From NCBI GenBank assembly GCA_003056245.1, contig MVDH01000003.1:1155957-1219956 (forward strand): a DNA stretch of 64,000 bases, written 5' to 3'. The notes below the pieces were generated by a model. The model searched no databases, was not told the DNA's origin, and worked only from the letters and a program-made list of their open reading frames with translations. The stretch is from Cellvibrio sp. 79. Lineage in GTDB: Bacteria > Pseudomonadota > Gammaproteobacteria > Pseudomonadales > Cellvibrionaceae. A program made the translations under genes and the position numbers. Below are positions 1 to 8,361 of the stretch, piece by piece; position 1 is the first letter of the stretch; every line of letters begins with the position of its first letter.

Positions 1-759
1 ACTCGAATGGCCCAAGCCAAAAAATATCAGCACACTCACCAGCAGGAAGGTGGTGTAGTTACCCAACAAGCCCATGGTTTCAAAATCGGTGCTGATACCA
101 AAGCCAATGGAGAGGATAATCATCGCCGCGACCAGCACAGCCCAGAAGCGAATTACCAAAAAGCCAATGACGAGAATTTTTAGCCAGGTTAAATCGATTT
201 TATCAATATCAGAAAAATTGGTACGGATGTGCTGTGTGTAGCGTTTGATTTCAATCAGGCAAATCACTCCCAGTACTACACGGAAAATTTCGCGAAATAA
301 CGTTACATAATTCATTACTTGTGGCGCAAGCGCGAGATCATATTGCTCCTGAATCGTTTTCTTATCGCTCACGTCCAGACTGTAATAAAACAATAACTGG
401 TATCCGACATATAAAATAAAAGGTAATAAATAAACCAGATCGGTGAGTTTCAGGTGGTAATCCTTATAAATTAGCGAACGCGTATACCAAAGCAACAACG
501 GCCCTTCCAGCCAATACCCGAAGCCGAAGACATAAAATAAATTCGGTGACCATTCAATGGCGATATGGCGAAACTCTGCGCCGAAGCTGATCAGAATATC
601 CAGTGGAATCGCTGCCTGTTGCAACAGGAAGAAAGCGAGAAATACATTGCGAATGTAATGCTCACGTTTGATGGTTAACAACAGAAGTGCAAATAAAATA
701 CATTGATAGGCTGTCATCAACAGCACTACATCGTGGGTATTAAAAATAACCTCGTACAT
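1..759 (-). CDS. Multi-spanning membrane protein, N-terminal part (possible membrane-anchored AraC-type regulator)
   Basis: This open frame runs 253 codons from an ATG at 759 off the left edge, so the stop is missing and the ORF track does not list it. An AGGAG sits about 10 bases before the ATG. The visible part contains about seven hydrophobic segments separated by short polar loops, beginning MYEVIFNTHD and ending near VLIFFGLGHS. No enzyme motif is visible. A seven-helix N-terminal half followed by an AraC-type helix-turn-helix is a known architecture in marine and plant-degrading gammaproteobacteria, and the loop style fits it. The decisive C-terminal half lies outside the window, so the regulator assignment is only a guess. 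That a real membrane-protein gene is here is much surer. Confidence 0.6.
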   Translation of the reverse strand, partial: MYEVIFNTHDVVLLMTAYQCILFALLLLTIKREHYIRNVFLAFFLLQQAAIPLDILISFGAEFRHIAIEWSPNLFYVFGFGYWLEGPLLLWYTRSLIYKDYHLKLTDLVYLLPFILYVGYQLLFYYSLDVSDKKTIQEQYDLALAPQVMNYVTLFREIFRVVLGVICLIEIKRYTQHIRTNFSDIDKIDLTWLKILVIGFLVIRFWAVLVAAMIILSIGFGISTDFETMGLLGNYTTFLLVSVLIFFGLGHSS

Positions 760-950
760 GGCAAGGGGACTCCTGTAAGGCTGTACCACATTATTAGTTT
801 TCTAATTCAGCCAGATGCGGTGGTTTTTGTTATGGCCGCACTAATTGCAGATTCGCGGAAGGGCTTATGGTGCTCTGGAATCTATGTGATCCGGATCATA
901 CCATTGAACTAAAAAAGCCAGAACCAAATAAACCGGAAAAATCCCCAAAT

Positions 951-980
951 AAAAACGGAGCCATTAAGGCCCCGTTTTTA
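951..980 (-). terminator. Intrinsic terminator of pip
   Basis: A stem of AAAAACGG/CCGTTTTT, extended by GCC/GGC around an ATTAA loop, lies 14 bases past the pip stop. Read on the minus strand it ends in a T-rich tract. The A-rich opposite side could let it work in both directions. Confidence 0.75.
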
Positions 981-993
981 CACGCAGAGAAAA

Positions 994-1965
994 TCAGGCC
1001 AATTGGTCGCCGGTTTTCAGGATCTTCTTGGCAAGGTCATCGGTTGCGCGGATCAGCGCATCCACTATTCCCGGCTCACGCGAGGCGTGGCCTGCTTCGC
1101 GGATAATTTGCAACTCCGAACCCGGCCAGGCTTTGTGCAACGCGTAAGCATTGTCGAGCGGGCAAATAACATCGTAACGGCCATGCACAATGGTACCGGG
1201 AATGTTCGCCAGTTTATGGGCATCGCGCAATATCTGGTTATGCTCCAGAAACGCATCGTTCACAAAATAGTGAGCTTCTATGCGTGCAAGTGATAGCGCG
1301 CGATGCGGTTCGGTAAATGATTCAACAACTTCAGGGCTCGGCTTCAGGGTTGCCGTCCTGCCCTCCCAGCAAGCCCAGGTTTTGGCGGCAGACATTTGCT
1401 GGATCTGGTTTTCGCCGATCAGTTGGCGATAGTAGGCACCGATCATATCACCGCGTTCTTCCTCGGGAATTTGGGCTATAAAATCATCCCAGTAATCCGG
1501 GAATAAACGGCTTGCTCCTTCCTGATAAAACCACAGCAGATCTTCGCGGCGACAAAGGAAGATCCCGCGCAGGATCAAACCCAATACGCGCTCGGGATAG
1601 GTTTGTGCGTAAACAAGGCTGAGCGTTGAACCCCAGGAACCGCCAAATAAAACCCATTGATCGATACCCAATGTGGTGCGAATGACTTCGATATCTTCCA
1701 CCAGTTTTTGCGTGGTGTTGCCTTCAAGTTCTGCATGGGGACGGGAGCGGCCTGAACCGCGCTGATCAAAAAGGACTATGCGATACACTTCGGGATCAAA
1801 AAAACGCCGGTCATATTTTCCGCAACCCGCACCCGGTCCGCCATGAACAAACAACACCGGAATTCCATCGGGATTTCCGGATTCGTCGACATACAATTCG
1901 TGGGGAGGCTCTACGGCAATTTGGTGACGCTGGTAGGGTTTTATCTCGGGATAAAAAATCTGCAT
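994..1965 (-). CDS. pip: Proline iminopeptidase (alpha/beta hydrolase, peptidase family S33)
   Basis: Cytoplasmic exopeptidase that releases N-terminal proline from peptides. The 323-residue length is normal for the proteobacterial enzyme. Visible motifs are the oxyanion-hole HGGPG at residues 41-45, DQRGSGRS at 67-74, the nucleophile elbow GGSWGS with Ser110, the Asp in the GRYDVICP stretch and the His in EAGHAS. The acid and base are thus in the expected C-terminal order. The start ATG at 1965 is preceded by a GGCGAG ribosome site. The gene stands alone, followed by its own terminator, and is divergent from the WYL regulator gene. Confidence 0.93.
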   Translation of the reverse strand: MQIFYPEIKPYQRHQIAVEPPHELYVDESGNPDGIPVLFVHGGPGAGCGKYDRRFFDPEVYRIVLFDQRGSGRSRPHAELEGNTTQKLVEDIEVIRTTLGIDQWVLFGGSWGSTLSLVYAQTYPERVLGLILRGIFLCRREDLLWFYQEGASRLFPDYWDDFIAQIPEEERGDMIGAYYRQLIGENQIQQMSAAKTWACWEGRTATLKPSPEVVESFTEPHRALSLARIEAHYFVNDAFLEHNQILRDAHKLANIPGTIVHGRYDVICPLDNAYALHKAWPGSELQIIREAGHASREPGIVDALIRATDDLAKKILKTGDQLA

Positions 1966-2150
1966 AAACTCGCCTTGTTCAGATCAATCGTATATGACTG
2001 GTGCGGGGTAACGTCCACTAAAGGTAGCACAGGGCCTGCTTCAAGCACGGCATTTTCGCAAGGAAAAGCAGATACGTGCCACATATTTTGGCGCCATGGT
2101 GGTTTATTGTTCAAAGCAACCCGTTTTTTCCCACGACAGTGCCGGCACTC

Positions 2151-2180
2151 CTGACATAAACTGTCAGCAACTGACTATAG
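2151..2180 (+). promoter_or_regulatory. Inverted repeat overlapping a candidate -35, upstream of the WYL regulator
   Basis: CTGACA-N5-TGTCAG (2151-2167) is a perfect two-fold symmetric site. Its left arm resembles a -35 box (CTGACA), and ACTATA, about 17 bases downstream, could be the -10. A repressor bound here would block the promoter, as expected for autoregulation by the HTH/WYL protein encoded 45 bases further on. The symmetry is seen; the binding protein is inferred. Confidence 0.5.
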
Positions 2181-2211
2181 GCTGCCAACATTCTTCACGA
2201 AGGAGCACGCC

Positions 2212-3003
2212 ATGCACCGCGCAGAACGCCTTTTCCAACTGACAACCCTGCTACGCAATCGCCGTACCGTACTGACCGCGAAACAATTGAGCGATCACCT
2301 GCGCGTATCCGAGCGCACGATTTATCGCGATATTCAATCCCTGAGCTTGTCCGGCGTACCCATCGAAGGTGAAGCGGGTGTGGGTTATCGCTTGTCCCAT
2401 CGCTACCAGTTGCCGCCACTGATGTTTGATCGCGAAGAAGTGGAGGCCTTACTCCTCGGCGCACGCATGGTGAGCAGTTGGGGGGATACCGATATGGCGA
2501 TCCACGCTAACCAGGCGATCCAGAAAATCCTGGCAGTATTGCCCGATCATTTACGCCACAGTGATGAAACCTTACCGCTGCTGGTGCCAAATATGGAGGA
2601 GGTACAAAAGTATTACACCGCCCACAGCCAACCCATGCGTGAAGCCATACGGTTACGCCGCTGCGTAATTATCGATTACGTGCGGGCCGATGACATACAA
2701 AGTTCGCGCACCATTGAACCGCTCGGGCTAATTTTCTGGGGTAAAGTCTGGACACTGGTGGCGTGGTGCCAATTGCGCAATGACTACCGCACTTTCCGCC
2801 TTGACCGCATTCAAGCCACGGTGATCTCCGATCAGGGTTTTGAAACCCATGATCAAAAAAGCCTCAAGCATTTTTTGAATTTAATGAAAGAAAGGTGTGA
2901 ACAGGATTCGGAAAATTTCGTGGCTGGCCAATCCCCAGCCACAAAAAATGTGCACGAAGAAAATGCACAGGAAGATGCTATACCGGAATTAATCGACGCT
3001 TGA
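2212..3003 (+). CDS. YafY-type transcriptional regulator (HTH_11 plus WYL domain)
   Basis: A 263-residue DNA-binding regulator. Residues 1-55 form a DeoR/HTH_11-type winged helix (recognition region VSERTIYRDIQSL). Residues about 140-225 form a WYL domain, in which the arginine-rich RTFRLDRI stretch is typical of the ligand-binding fold. WYL proteins sense nucleic acids or small nucleotides in several systems, including DNA-damage responses. The start has a clear AAGGAG. The next gene, tag, begins 28 bases after the stop, so the pair is probably one operon; that partner makes alkylation damage a reasonable but unproven signal. The C-terminal tail of about 40 residues is low-complexity and acidic. 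Confidence 0.85.
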   Translation: MHRAERLFQLTTLLRNRRTVLTAKQLSDHLRVSERTIYRDIQSLSLSGVPIEGEAGVGYRLSHRYQLPPLMFDREEVEALLLGARMVSSWGDTDMAIHANQAIQKILAVLPDHLRHSDETLPLLVPNMEEVQKYYTAHSQPMREAIRLRRCVIIDYVRADDIQSSRTIEPLGLIFWGKVWTLVAWCQLRNDYRTFRLDRIQATVISDQGFETHDQKSLKHFLNLMKERCEQDSENFVAGQSPATKNVHEENAQEDAIPELIDA

Positions 3004-3031
3004 ATTAGAGCTATCTGTATTGGAGCTAACA

Positions 3032-3631
3032 ATGACAAAACAGGAAAAATGCCGCTGCAGCTGGTGCGGCGACGACCCTTTGTATTGCGAATATCACGAT
3101 CAGGAATGGGGCGTGCCGTTATTTGACGAACAAAAACTCTTTGAATTTCTAGTTCTGGAGGCAGCGCAAGCAGGGCTTTCCTGGATTACGGTATTGCGCA
3201 AACGCGAAAATTATCGCAAAGCCTTTGATAATTTCGACCCGCAGAAAATCGCACGCTACACACCGGCAAAAATTGAAAAGTTAATGCAGAACGAAGGCAT
3301 TATCCGCAATCGGTTAAAAATCGAGAGCGCGATAAAAAATGCAAAAGCGTTTCTTGAAATGAAAAAAAATGGTGAAAGCTTTAGTGATTTTGTCTGGAGT
3401 TTTGTTAACCACAAACCGATCCAGAATAAATTGCGCGGCATGCAGGATGCGGTGGCCAGCACGCCCGAATCCGACGCCATGAGTAAAGCGCTCAAGAAAA
3501 AAGGCTTCAACTTCGTCGGCACCACCATTTGCTACGCGTATATGCAAGCCTGCGGTATGGTTAATGATCATTTTGCCGATTGCCACCGCCACAAGGAATG
3601 TGTTGCCCTCGCCAAACAAATTACCCGTTAG
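3032..3631 (+). CDS. tag: DNA-3-methyladenine glycosylase I
   Basis: Base-excision repair enzyme that removes 3-methyladenine from DNA. The ORF track begins at a TTG (3020), but ATG 3032 follows a GGAG by six bases and gives MTKQEKCRCSWC, so I choose it (199 residues). Family features are visible: the N-terminal zinc-site region RCSWCGDDP with the C-terminal His/Cys partners in DHFADCHRH, the WGVPLFDE segment, and EAAQAGLSWITVLRKRENYR, which contributes the base pocket. Length matches the family. It is probably co-transcribed with the upstream WYL regulator. Confidence 0.95.
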   Translation: MTKQEKCRCSWCGDDPLYCEYHDQEWGVPLFDEQKLFEFLVLEAAQAGLSWITVLRKRENYRKAFDNFDPQKIARYTPAKIEKLMQNEGIIRNRLKIESAIKNAKAFLEMKKNGESFSDFVWSFVNHKPIQNKLRGMQDAVASTPESDAMSKALKKKGFNFVGTTICYAYMQACGMVNDHFADCHRHKECVALAKQITR

Positions 3632-3667
3632 CATCCGCTTTATCTCGCGCTTAACACTCCTTGAATT

Positions 3668-3686
3668 GCCTGCCACCGGCAGGCTT
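3668..3686 (+). terminator. Short G/C hairpin after tag
   Basis: GCCTGCC-ACC-GGCAGGC forms a perfect 7-bp stem 37 bases after the tag stop. Only a short, interrupted T stretch follows, so termination may be partial. Confidence 0.4.
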
Positions 3687-3795
3687 GTTACCCTGCCATC
3701 CACTATTAGAGTCAACCGCTAAAGGCTGAACGCACCTGGCATACATTTCACCACTATTTTAACCAATCGTTTTTTTTGTTATTTGGAGCTTATCG

Positions 3796-4923
3796 ATGAA
3801 ATATTCCCTGCTGGGTGCTGCGTTGTGTTTTTCACTGGCAATACCATTCGCGACTGCCAAACCGCTGGATATCAAAACGGAAAGCGGCGCTATTCGTGTA
3901 AATACCATTGCTGAAGGTCTGGAAAATGTCTGGAGCCTCGCGTTCTTACCCGATGGCAAAATGTTGGTGACGGAAAAAGCCGGCCGTATGCGCATAGTCT
4001 CCCCGGATGGAAAATTGAGCGAGCCGCTACAGGGTTTGCCAAAAATTTATAACCAGGGACAAGCAGGTTTGCTGGACGTAGTACTTGCACCGGACTTTGC
4101 CACCAGTAAAAAAATCTATTTCAGTTATTCAGAACCGGATGCAAAAGGCGCTAATAGCACCGCTGTTAGCCACGCTGTCCTCAACGGCAATAAATTGGAA
4201 AAAGTCACGCGCATATTCAGCCAGAAACCTAAAGTGGATTCGAATAACCACTATGGTTCACGCCTGGTGTGGGCTACCGACGGAACGTTATTCATCACTC
4301 TGGGTGAACGCTACAGTGAAAAAGATAAGGCCCAGACATTAGATAATCACCAGGGCAAAGTAATTCGTATCAATGCTGACGGCACTATTCCGAAAGATAA
4401 CCCCTTTGTAAAAACACCGGGTGCATTACCGGAGATCTGGTCCTATGGCCATCGCAATGTGCAAGGCGCGGCAATTAATCCGCTCACCAAAAAATTGTGG
4501 ACCGGCGAACATGGCCCGCAAGGTGGTGATGAATTGAATATCGACGAAGCCGCTAAAAACTACGGCTGGCCGGTGATCACCTATGGTGAAAATTACGGCG
4601 GCGGAAAAATAGGTGAGGGCACGCACAAGCAAGGCATGGAACAACCTGCTTATAAATGGGTGCCATCAATTGCCACTGCCGGATTTATTTTCTACACCGG
4701 CGATAAATTCCCGCAATGGAAAAATAATATTTTACTCACTAACCTGAAAGAACAAACACTGGTGCGACTGGTTTTGGATGGCGACAAAATTGTTAAAGAA
4801 GAACGTTTGTTGAAGAATGAATTGGGCCAGCGTTTACGTTCAGTGATACAAGGACCAGACGGCCTTGTGTATATTGTTACCGATGAAAGCAAAGGCAAGA
4901 TTTTGCAAATAGCCCCCCTGTAA
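3796..4923 (+). CDS. Periplasmic PQQ-dependent aldose sugar dehydrogenase (YliI/Asd type)
   Basis: A 375-residue exported beta-propeller protein of the glucose/sorbosone dehydrogenase family, which oxidises aldose sugars using PQQ and calcium. The N-terminus MKYSLLGAALCFSLAIPFATA is a signal peptide with probable cleavage after ATA. Family signatures include ENVWSLAFLPDGKMLVTEK, GSRLVWATDGTLFITLGER with its GER segment, the SYGHRN block and TGEHGPQGGDELN with the conserved catalytic-region residues. GGAG at 3784-3787 precedes the ATG. No PQQ biosynthesis genes lie in the window. The gene is monocistronic, between a weak hairpin and a strong terminator. Confidence 0.9.
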   Translation: MKYSLLGAALCFSLAIPFATAKPLDIKTESGAIRVNTIAEGLENVWSLAFLPDGKMLVTEKAGRMRIVSPDGKLSEPLQGLPKIYNQGQAGLLDVVLAPDFATSKKIYFSYSEPDAKGANSTAVSHAVLNGNKLEKVTRIFSQKPKVDSNNHYGSRLVWATDGTLFITLGERYSEKDKAQTLDNHQGKVIRINADGTIPKDNPFVKTPGALPEIWSYGHRNVQGAAINPLTKKLWTGEHGPQGGDELNIDEAAKNYGWPVITYGENYGGGKIGEGTHKQGMEQPAYKWVPSIATAGFIFYTGDKFPQWKNNILLTNLKEQTLVRLVLDGDKIVKEERLLKNELGQRLRSVIQGPDGLVYIVTDESKGKILQIAPL

Positions 4924-4931
4924 TCATTCAA

Positions 4932-4964
4932 TAAAAATTCCCGCTCCGGCGGGAATTTTTATTT
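4932..4964 (+). terminator. Intrinsic terminator after the sugar dehydrogenase gene
   Basis: AAAAATTCCCGC-TCC-GCGGGAATTTTT followed by ATTTT, a canonical stem with a T tract about 10 bases after the stop. Confidence 0.85.
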
Positions 4965-5007
4965 TCATTGCCCAACAAAACACATTACCTGATATGAGCT
5001 GATAGCA

Positions 5008-5409
5008 ATGAGTGCAGAGTTATTATTTGTATACGGCACATTGCGGCGCGACTGCCCTACTGGCGCACATCAAAAATATCTGGCGGGAGCCGAATTTATT
5101 GCCAATGCACAGGTACATGGTAAACTTTATCGCGTCAGCTATTACCCTGCCCTGGTGCTGGAAGAAAATGCACAAGACGCATTCTGGATTCGCGGTGAAG
5201 TCTATCAGCTGGCAAGCCCGGACCAATTAGGGGCGCTGGATGCCTACGAAGAATGCGATTATCCCGCGCAACCGCATCAGGAATATCAACGCAAACGCCA
5301 TGAAGTAATCACCGTTGCGGGAGAAAAACTGCAGGTCTGGATCTACGCCTATCAACACTCAATCACCCATTTGCCATTAATTGAATCCGGTGATTTTTTA
5401 AACCCTTGA
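5008..5409 (+). CDS. Gamma-glutamylcyclotransferase-like protein (AIG2/YtfP family)
   Basis: A 133-residue single-domain protein. The N-terminal LLFVYGTLRRDC is the YGTLR substrate-binding signature, and the conserved acidic residue lies in the YEECDYP stretch near residue 90. Family members act on gamma-glutamyl amines or related small molecules, but many bacterial ones have no known substrate, so the reaction is not assigned here. It lies about 120 bases upstream of hemH in the same direction. Confidence 0.8.
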   Translation: MSAELLFVYGTLRRDCPTGAHQKYLAGAEFIANAQVHGKLYRVSYYPALVLEENAQDAFWIRGEVYQLASPDQLGALDAYEECDYPAQPHQEYQRKRHEVITVAGEKLQVWIYAYQHSITHLPLIESGDFLNP

Positions 5410-5532
5410 CTGTTGTCGTTCATAACCATCGCACAAATAACTGCTCACATCCCCTCGCACTTTGTTGTTTCAAGATATACTTGCGCCCAATTACCTTGTT
5501 CACCATTGCTGCATGTTGTCGGGAGTCCTGTT

Positions 5533-6555
5533 ATGAGTCGCTTCACCGCTTTGAATTACGACATAGATCCGGTATTTCATGCGGCAAACAAGCCCCCCTC
5601 CCGCATAGGCGTGTTATTGGTTAATCTCGGGACACCCGATGAGCCTACCGCACCGGCATTGCGCCGTTACCTGAAAGAGTTTTTATCAGATCCGCGCGTG
5701 GTAGAAATACCGCGCCTGGTTTGGTTAACCATTTTGCATGGCATTATTTTGCGCACCCGCCCGAAAAAATCGGCAGCCCTTTATAAAAGTGTCTGGACCA
5801 GCGAGGGCTCGCCGTTACTTGTGATTAGCAAGCAACAACAAGTCGCTATCCAGCAGCAATTAGGTGACAGCTACAGCGTTAAGTTAGGAATGCGCTATGG
5901 CAATCCATCAATCACCAATGCTTTGCGTGAATTACAAAAAGAGGGCGTGCGCAAAATTATCGTGTTGCCGTTATATCCTCAGTATGCGGGCCCCACGACG
6001 GGATCTACCTTTGATGCGGTTACCAACGAATTGAAAAGCTGGCGCTGGGTGCCTGAATTGCACTTCATTAATAATTACTGTGATCAGCCGTTATACGTTG
6101 AGGCACTGGCCAACTCCATACGCGAACACATCGAAAAAAATGGTTTACCAGAGAAAATAATTTTTTCCTATCACGGCATGCCCAAACGCTTTCTCACTGC
6201 TGGTGACCCTTATTTTTGCTTCTGCCAAAAAACAACGCGACTGGTGCAAGAGAAATTGCAGCTGGATAAAAATATTTGTATCAGTAGTTTTCAATCGCGT
6301 TTCGGCCGCGCTGAATGGTTGAAACCTTATACCAGTGAAACACTGGAAAACCTGCCGAAAGAAGGTGTAAAGAATATTGCAATTGTATCGCCAGCATTTA
6401 GCGCTGACTGCCTGGAAACGCTGGAAGAATTGATGGTGGAAAATCGCCACGTTTTTTTAAGTGCCGGAGGGGAAAAATACGCTTACATTCCGGCATTAAA
6501 TACCAGACCGGATCACATTTACGCATTATCTGATTTGGTAAAACAGCATTCGTAA
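5533..6555 (+). CDS. hemH: Ferrochelatase (protoporphyrin ferrochelatase)
   Basis: Last step of protoheme synthesis: insertion of Fe(II) into protoporphyrin IX. The track extends the frame to 5413, but ATG 5533 is preceded by a GGGAGT site, and the resulting 340-residue protein has the usual proteobacterial length. Visible motifs are GVLLVNLGTPDEP near the N-terminus, LPLYPQYAGPTTGS, the metal-ligand His214 in FSYHGMPKR, FQSRFGRAEWL, and the glutamate-rich CLETLEEL that holds the second conserved active-site acid. It provides heme for, among others, the heme oxygenase encoded 1.8 kb downstream. Confidence 0.96.
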   Translation: MSRFTALNYDIDPVFHAANKPPSRIGVLLVNLGTPDEPTAPALRRYLKEFLSDPRVVEIPRLVWLTILHGIILRTRPKKSAALYKSVWTSEGSPLLVISKQQQVAIQQQLGDSYSVKLGMRYGNPSITNALRELQKEGVRKIIVLPLYPQYAGPTTGSTFDAVTNELKSWRWVPELHFINNYCDQPLYVEALANSIREHIEKNGLPEKIIFSYHGMPKRFLTAGDPYFCFCQKTTRLVQEKLQLDKNICISSFQSRFGRAEWLKPYTSETLENLPKEGVKNIAIVSPAFSADCLETLEELMVENRHVFLSAGGEKYAYIPALNTRPDHIYALSDLVKQHS

Positions 6556-6618
6556 TTCAAACTTCAAATATCTGTAGTAATGTATGTTTTGATTTATTCA
6601 TTCAACAAGGAGTCATCC

Positions 6619-7161
6619 ATGAAAAAATATTTATCATCATTAATTGTCGCGAGTTTTATCAGTATTCCGTCATTAGTATGGGCTGGTGATGAAAGTGGCC
6701 TTTATATCGGCGGCAGTGTTGGTCAATCAGGTATTGACGCAAGTGTCGATGATTTTAGTTTCGATGAAGATGCCACAGGTTACAAAGTATTATTTGGTTA
6801 CAACTTTGGCCTGATCCCACTGATTGATCTGGCGGTAGAGGCGGATTATCGCGATTTCGGCAGTTTTAAGGATGGCAAAAATAATATCAAATCCGATATT
6901 ACCTCTGTTGATGTTTACGGCCTTGCCGGATTAAACCTTGGTTTGCTCGGTGTGTTTGCCAAAGTAGGTTATGCAGATACCGATGTTGATACCATTGTCG
7001 ATGAAGGAAAATTCACTTCGTCCGAGAGCAGCAACACTTACGGAATAGGTGCAAGGATTCAATTGGGCTCCCTCGCCGTTCGTGCTGAATATGAAGAGTT
7101 TGACGTGGATAATATTGATGACTTGTCCATGTGGTCACTCGGCGCCACCTATACATTTTAA
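6619..7161 (+). CDS. Small outer-membrane beta-barrel protein
   Basis: A 180-residue exported protein. The track starts at 6580, but ATG 6619 follows AAGGAG and opens a signal peptide (MKKYLSSLIVASFISIPS, cleavage probably after VWA). The mature part alternates hydrophobic and polar residues, begins with GLYIGGSVGQS and ends with aromatic F (LGATYTF), as expected for an OmpA-like or opacity-type eight-strand barrel. Several loops are rich in Asp. No function beyond a porin or structural role can be read. Confidence 0.8.
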   Translation: MKKYLSSLIVASFISIPSLVWAGDESGLYIGGSVGQSGIDASVDDFSFDEDATGYKVLFGYNFGLIPLIDLAVEADYRDFGSFKDGKNNIKSDITSVDVYGLAGLNLGLLGVFAKVGYADTDVDTIVDEGKFTSSESSNTYGIGARIQLGSLAVRAEYEEFDVDNIDDLSMWSLGATYTF

Positions 7162-7190
7162 TCTGCACTCTCCAATTTGACCGCACCATC

Positions 7191-7218
7191 GCCCCTCTCT
7201 CGTTAATACAAGAGGGGC
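7191..7218 (+). terminator. Hairpin after the outer-membrane barrel gene
   Basis: GCCCCTCT and AGAGGGGC pair perfectly across a 12-base loop, 30 bases past the stop. No T tract follows, so it may stabilise the 3' end rather than terminate transcription. Confidence 0.4.
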
Positions 7219-7312
7219 ATCACCATCAATTCTATTTTCAATCTGATGAGTAAGGCCATCGCCCCAACAGCGTAAGAAAAGTCGACAGCTATTTTTCATT
7301 TACTGATCCCCC

Positions 7313-7376
7313 TAGAATAGCCGCGCCGTCGGAGCCTTAGTCCGATAAGGAGTAGCTATCGGAGGTACGCACGGCG
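7313..7376 (+). promoter_or_regulatory. Candidate promoter and structured 5' leader of the PEP-CTERM gene
   Basis: TAGAAT (7313-7318) is a good -10 candidate; transcription would then begin at the foot of a closed domain whose outer stem is CGCCGT (7324-7329) with ACGGCG (7371-7376). Inside, CCTTA/TAAGG (7335-7350) and CCGATA/TATCGG (7342-7362) share bases and cannot both form. A leader with two exclusive hairpins is typical of a regulatory RNA. It does not match the c-di-GMP riboswitch motifs I know. The coding start lies 35 bases beyond. Confidence 0.45.
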
Positions 7377-7411
7377 TTAATCTTCATCAAATTACTCTAA
7401 GGATAAGCTTT

Positions 7412-8107
7412 ATGAAAATTGCAAAAATTGCGTCTGCATTTGCAGGCTTGGTGCTGGGTGCCAGTGCTTTTCAAGCTAACGCGCTTCCGTTTGAAGTAGA
7501 TATTACCGTTGATAATTCCTATGCGCTTTACTACGGTACTGAAACCACTGCAACCAACTTTGTTGGCAGTAACGGTGACTGGACCAACACTGAAAGTTAC
7601 ACATTTGATTTGCCTAAAGATCACTTCATCTATGTAGTAACCCAATCTGATCTGGCAGTTGCACAAGGTTTCCTTGCGCAATTCACCAACCTGAGCAATA
7701 ACTCACGCTTTTACAGCCAGGATTCACAATGGCAAGTAACTGCAACCGGCCACTATGGTTTTGCTCCTTATGACAACACTCCAACCAGCTTTGCTGAATT
7801 GAATGCGCAACTGGCATTGGCGAATGCAGGCACTAACCCATCAGCTGGCTGGGTAGGGACAACCGCAGGGAATGCAAACGGCGCATCCCCATGGGGAACT
7901 CGCCCCGAGATTGATGCCGCTGCTCGCTGGGTATGGTACAGCAGCAACGGTGATCTCAATCCAACTGAACCTGGCTTCGATCACGACGAATACCTGATTT
8001 TCCGTATCGCAGTAAACTCTTCCACTGAAGTACCTGAACCAGCAAACCTGGCGCTGCTCGGTTTAGGCTTGTTAGGTTTGGGTTTTGCAAGAAAGCGCAA
8101 AGTGTAA
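7412..8107 (+). CDS. PEP-CTERM sorting-domain protein
   Basis: A 231-residue exported protein. The signal peptide is MKIAKIASAFAGLVLGASAFQANA. The C-terminus has the complete tripartite sorting signal: VPEP, then a leucine/glycine transmembrane stretch, then the basic tail ARKRKV. Such proteins are processed by an exosortase (EpsH/XrtA type) and are usually linked to exopolysaccharide production. No exosortase gene is in the window, so one should exist elsewhere. The middle is rich in Asn, Thr and aromatic residues with no recognised domain. An AAGGAT site precedes the ATG. Confidence 0.88.
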   Translation: MKIAKIASAFAGLVLGASAFQANALPFEVDITVDNSYALYYGTETTATNFVGSNGDWTNTESYTFDLPKDHFIYVVTQSDLAVAQGFLAQFTNLSNNSRFYSQDSQWQVTATGHYGFAPYDNTPTSFAELNAQLALANAGTNPSAGWVGTTAGNANGASPWGTRPEIDAAARWVWYSSNGDLNPTEPGFDHDEYLIFRIAVNSSTEVPEPANLALLGLGLLGLGFARKRKV

Positions 8108-8115
8108 TTCTGCTT

Positions 8116-8147
8116 TTTTCGATTGCGTCGCAGGGCGCAATCGAAAA
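8116..8147 (+). terminator. Long hairpin after the PEP-CTERM gene
   Basis: TTTTCGATTGCG and CGCAATCGAAAA form a perfect 12-bp stem with an 8-base loop just after the stop. The stem is long, but the following bases (CCTGCC, then ATTTTT) are not an ideal T tract. Confidence 0.55.
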
Positions 8148-8361
8148 CCTGCCATTTTTAATTTAGTCGCATTTATCTCCTTTTATTTTTTTTCCGATCA
8201 TTCTCACACCCCAAAAGCCCCCCAAACTGCATTTATTGCAATGGCATTCATAGCCTCCACTAACAAATTATTCTCAATTAGTTTAAAAACTATCAAATGT
8301 ATAACAACTTCCTTACTATGAGGGCTTCACAACCAGAGAATCAACGTCATCCGGCCATATT

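Noticed and set aside
1003-1293. 96-residue plus-strand ORF inside pip
   Set aside because: Antisense shadow of the C-terminal half of proline iminopeptidase.
7320-7411. c-di-GMP riboswitch before the PEP-CTERM gene
   Set aside because: The conserved GEMM-I and GEMM-II bases I know are not present; only the structured nature is claimed.
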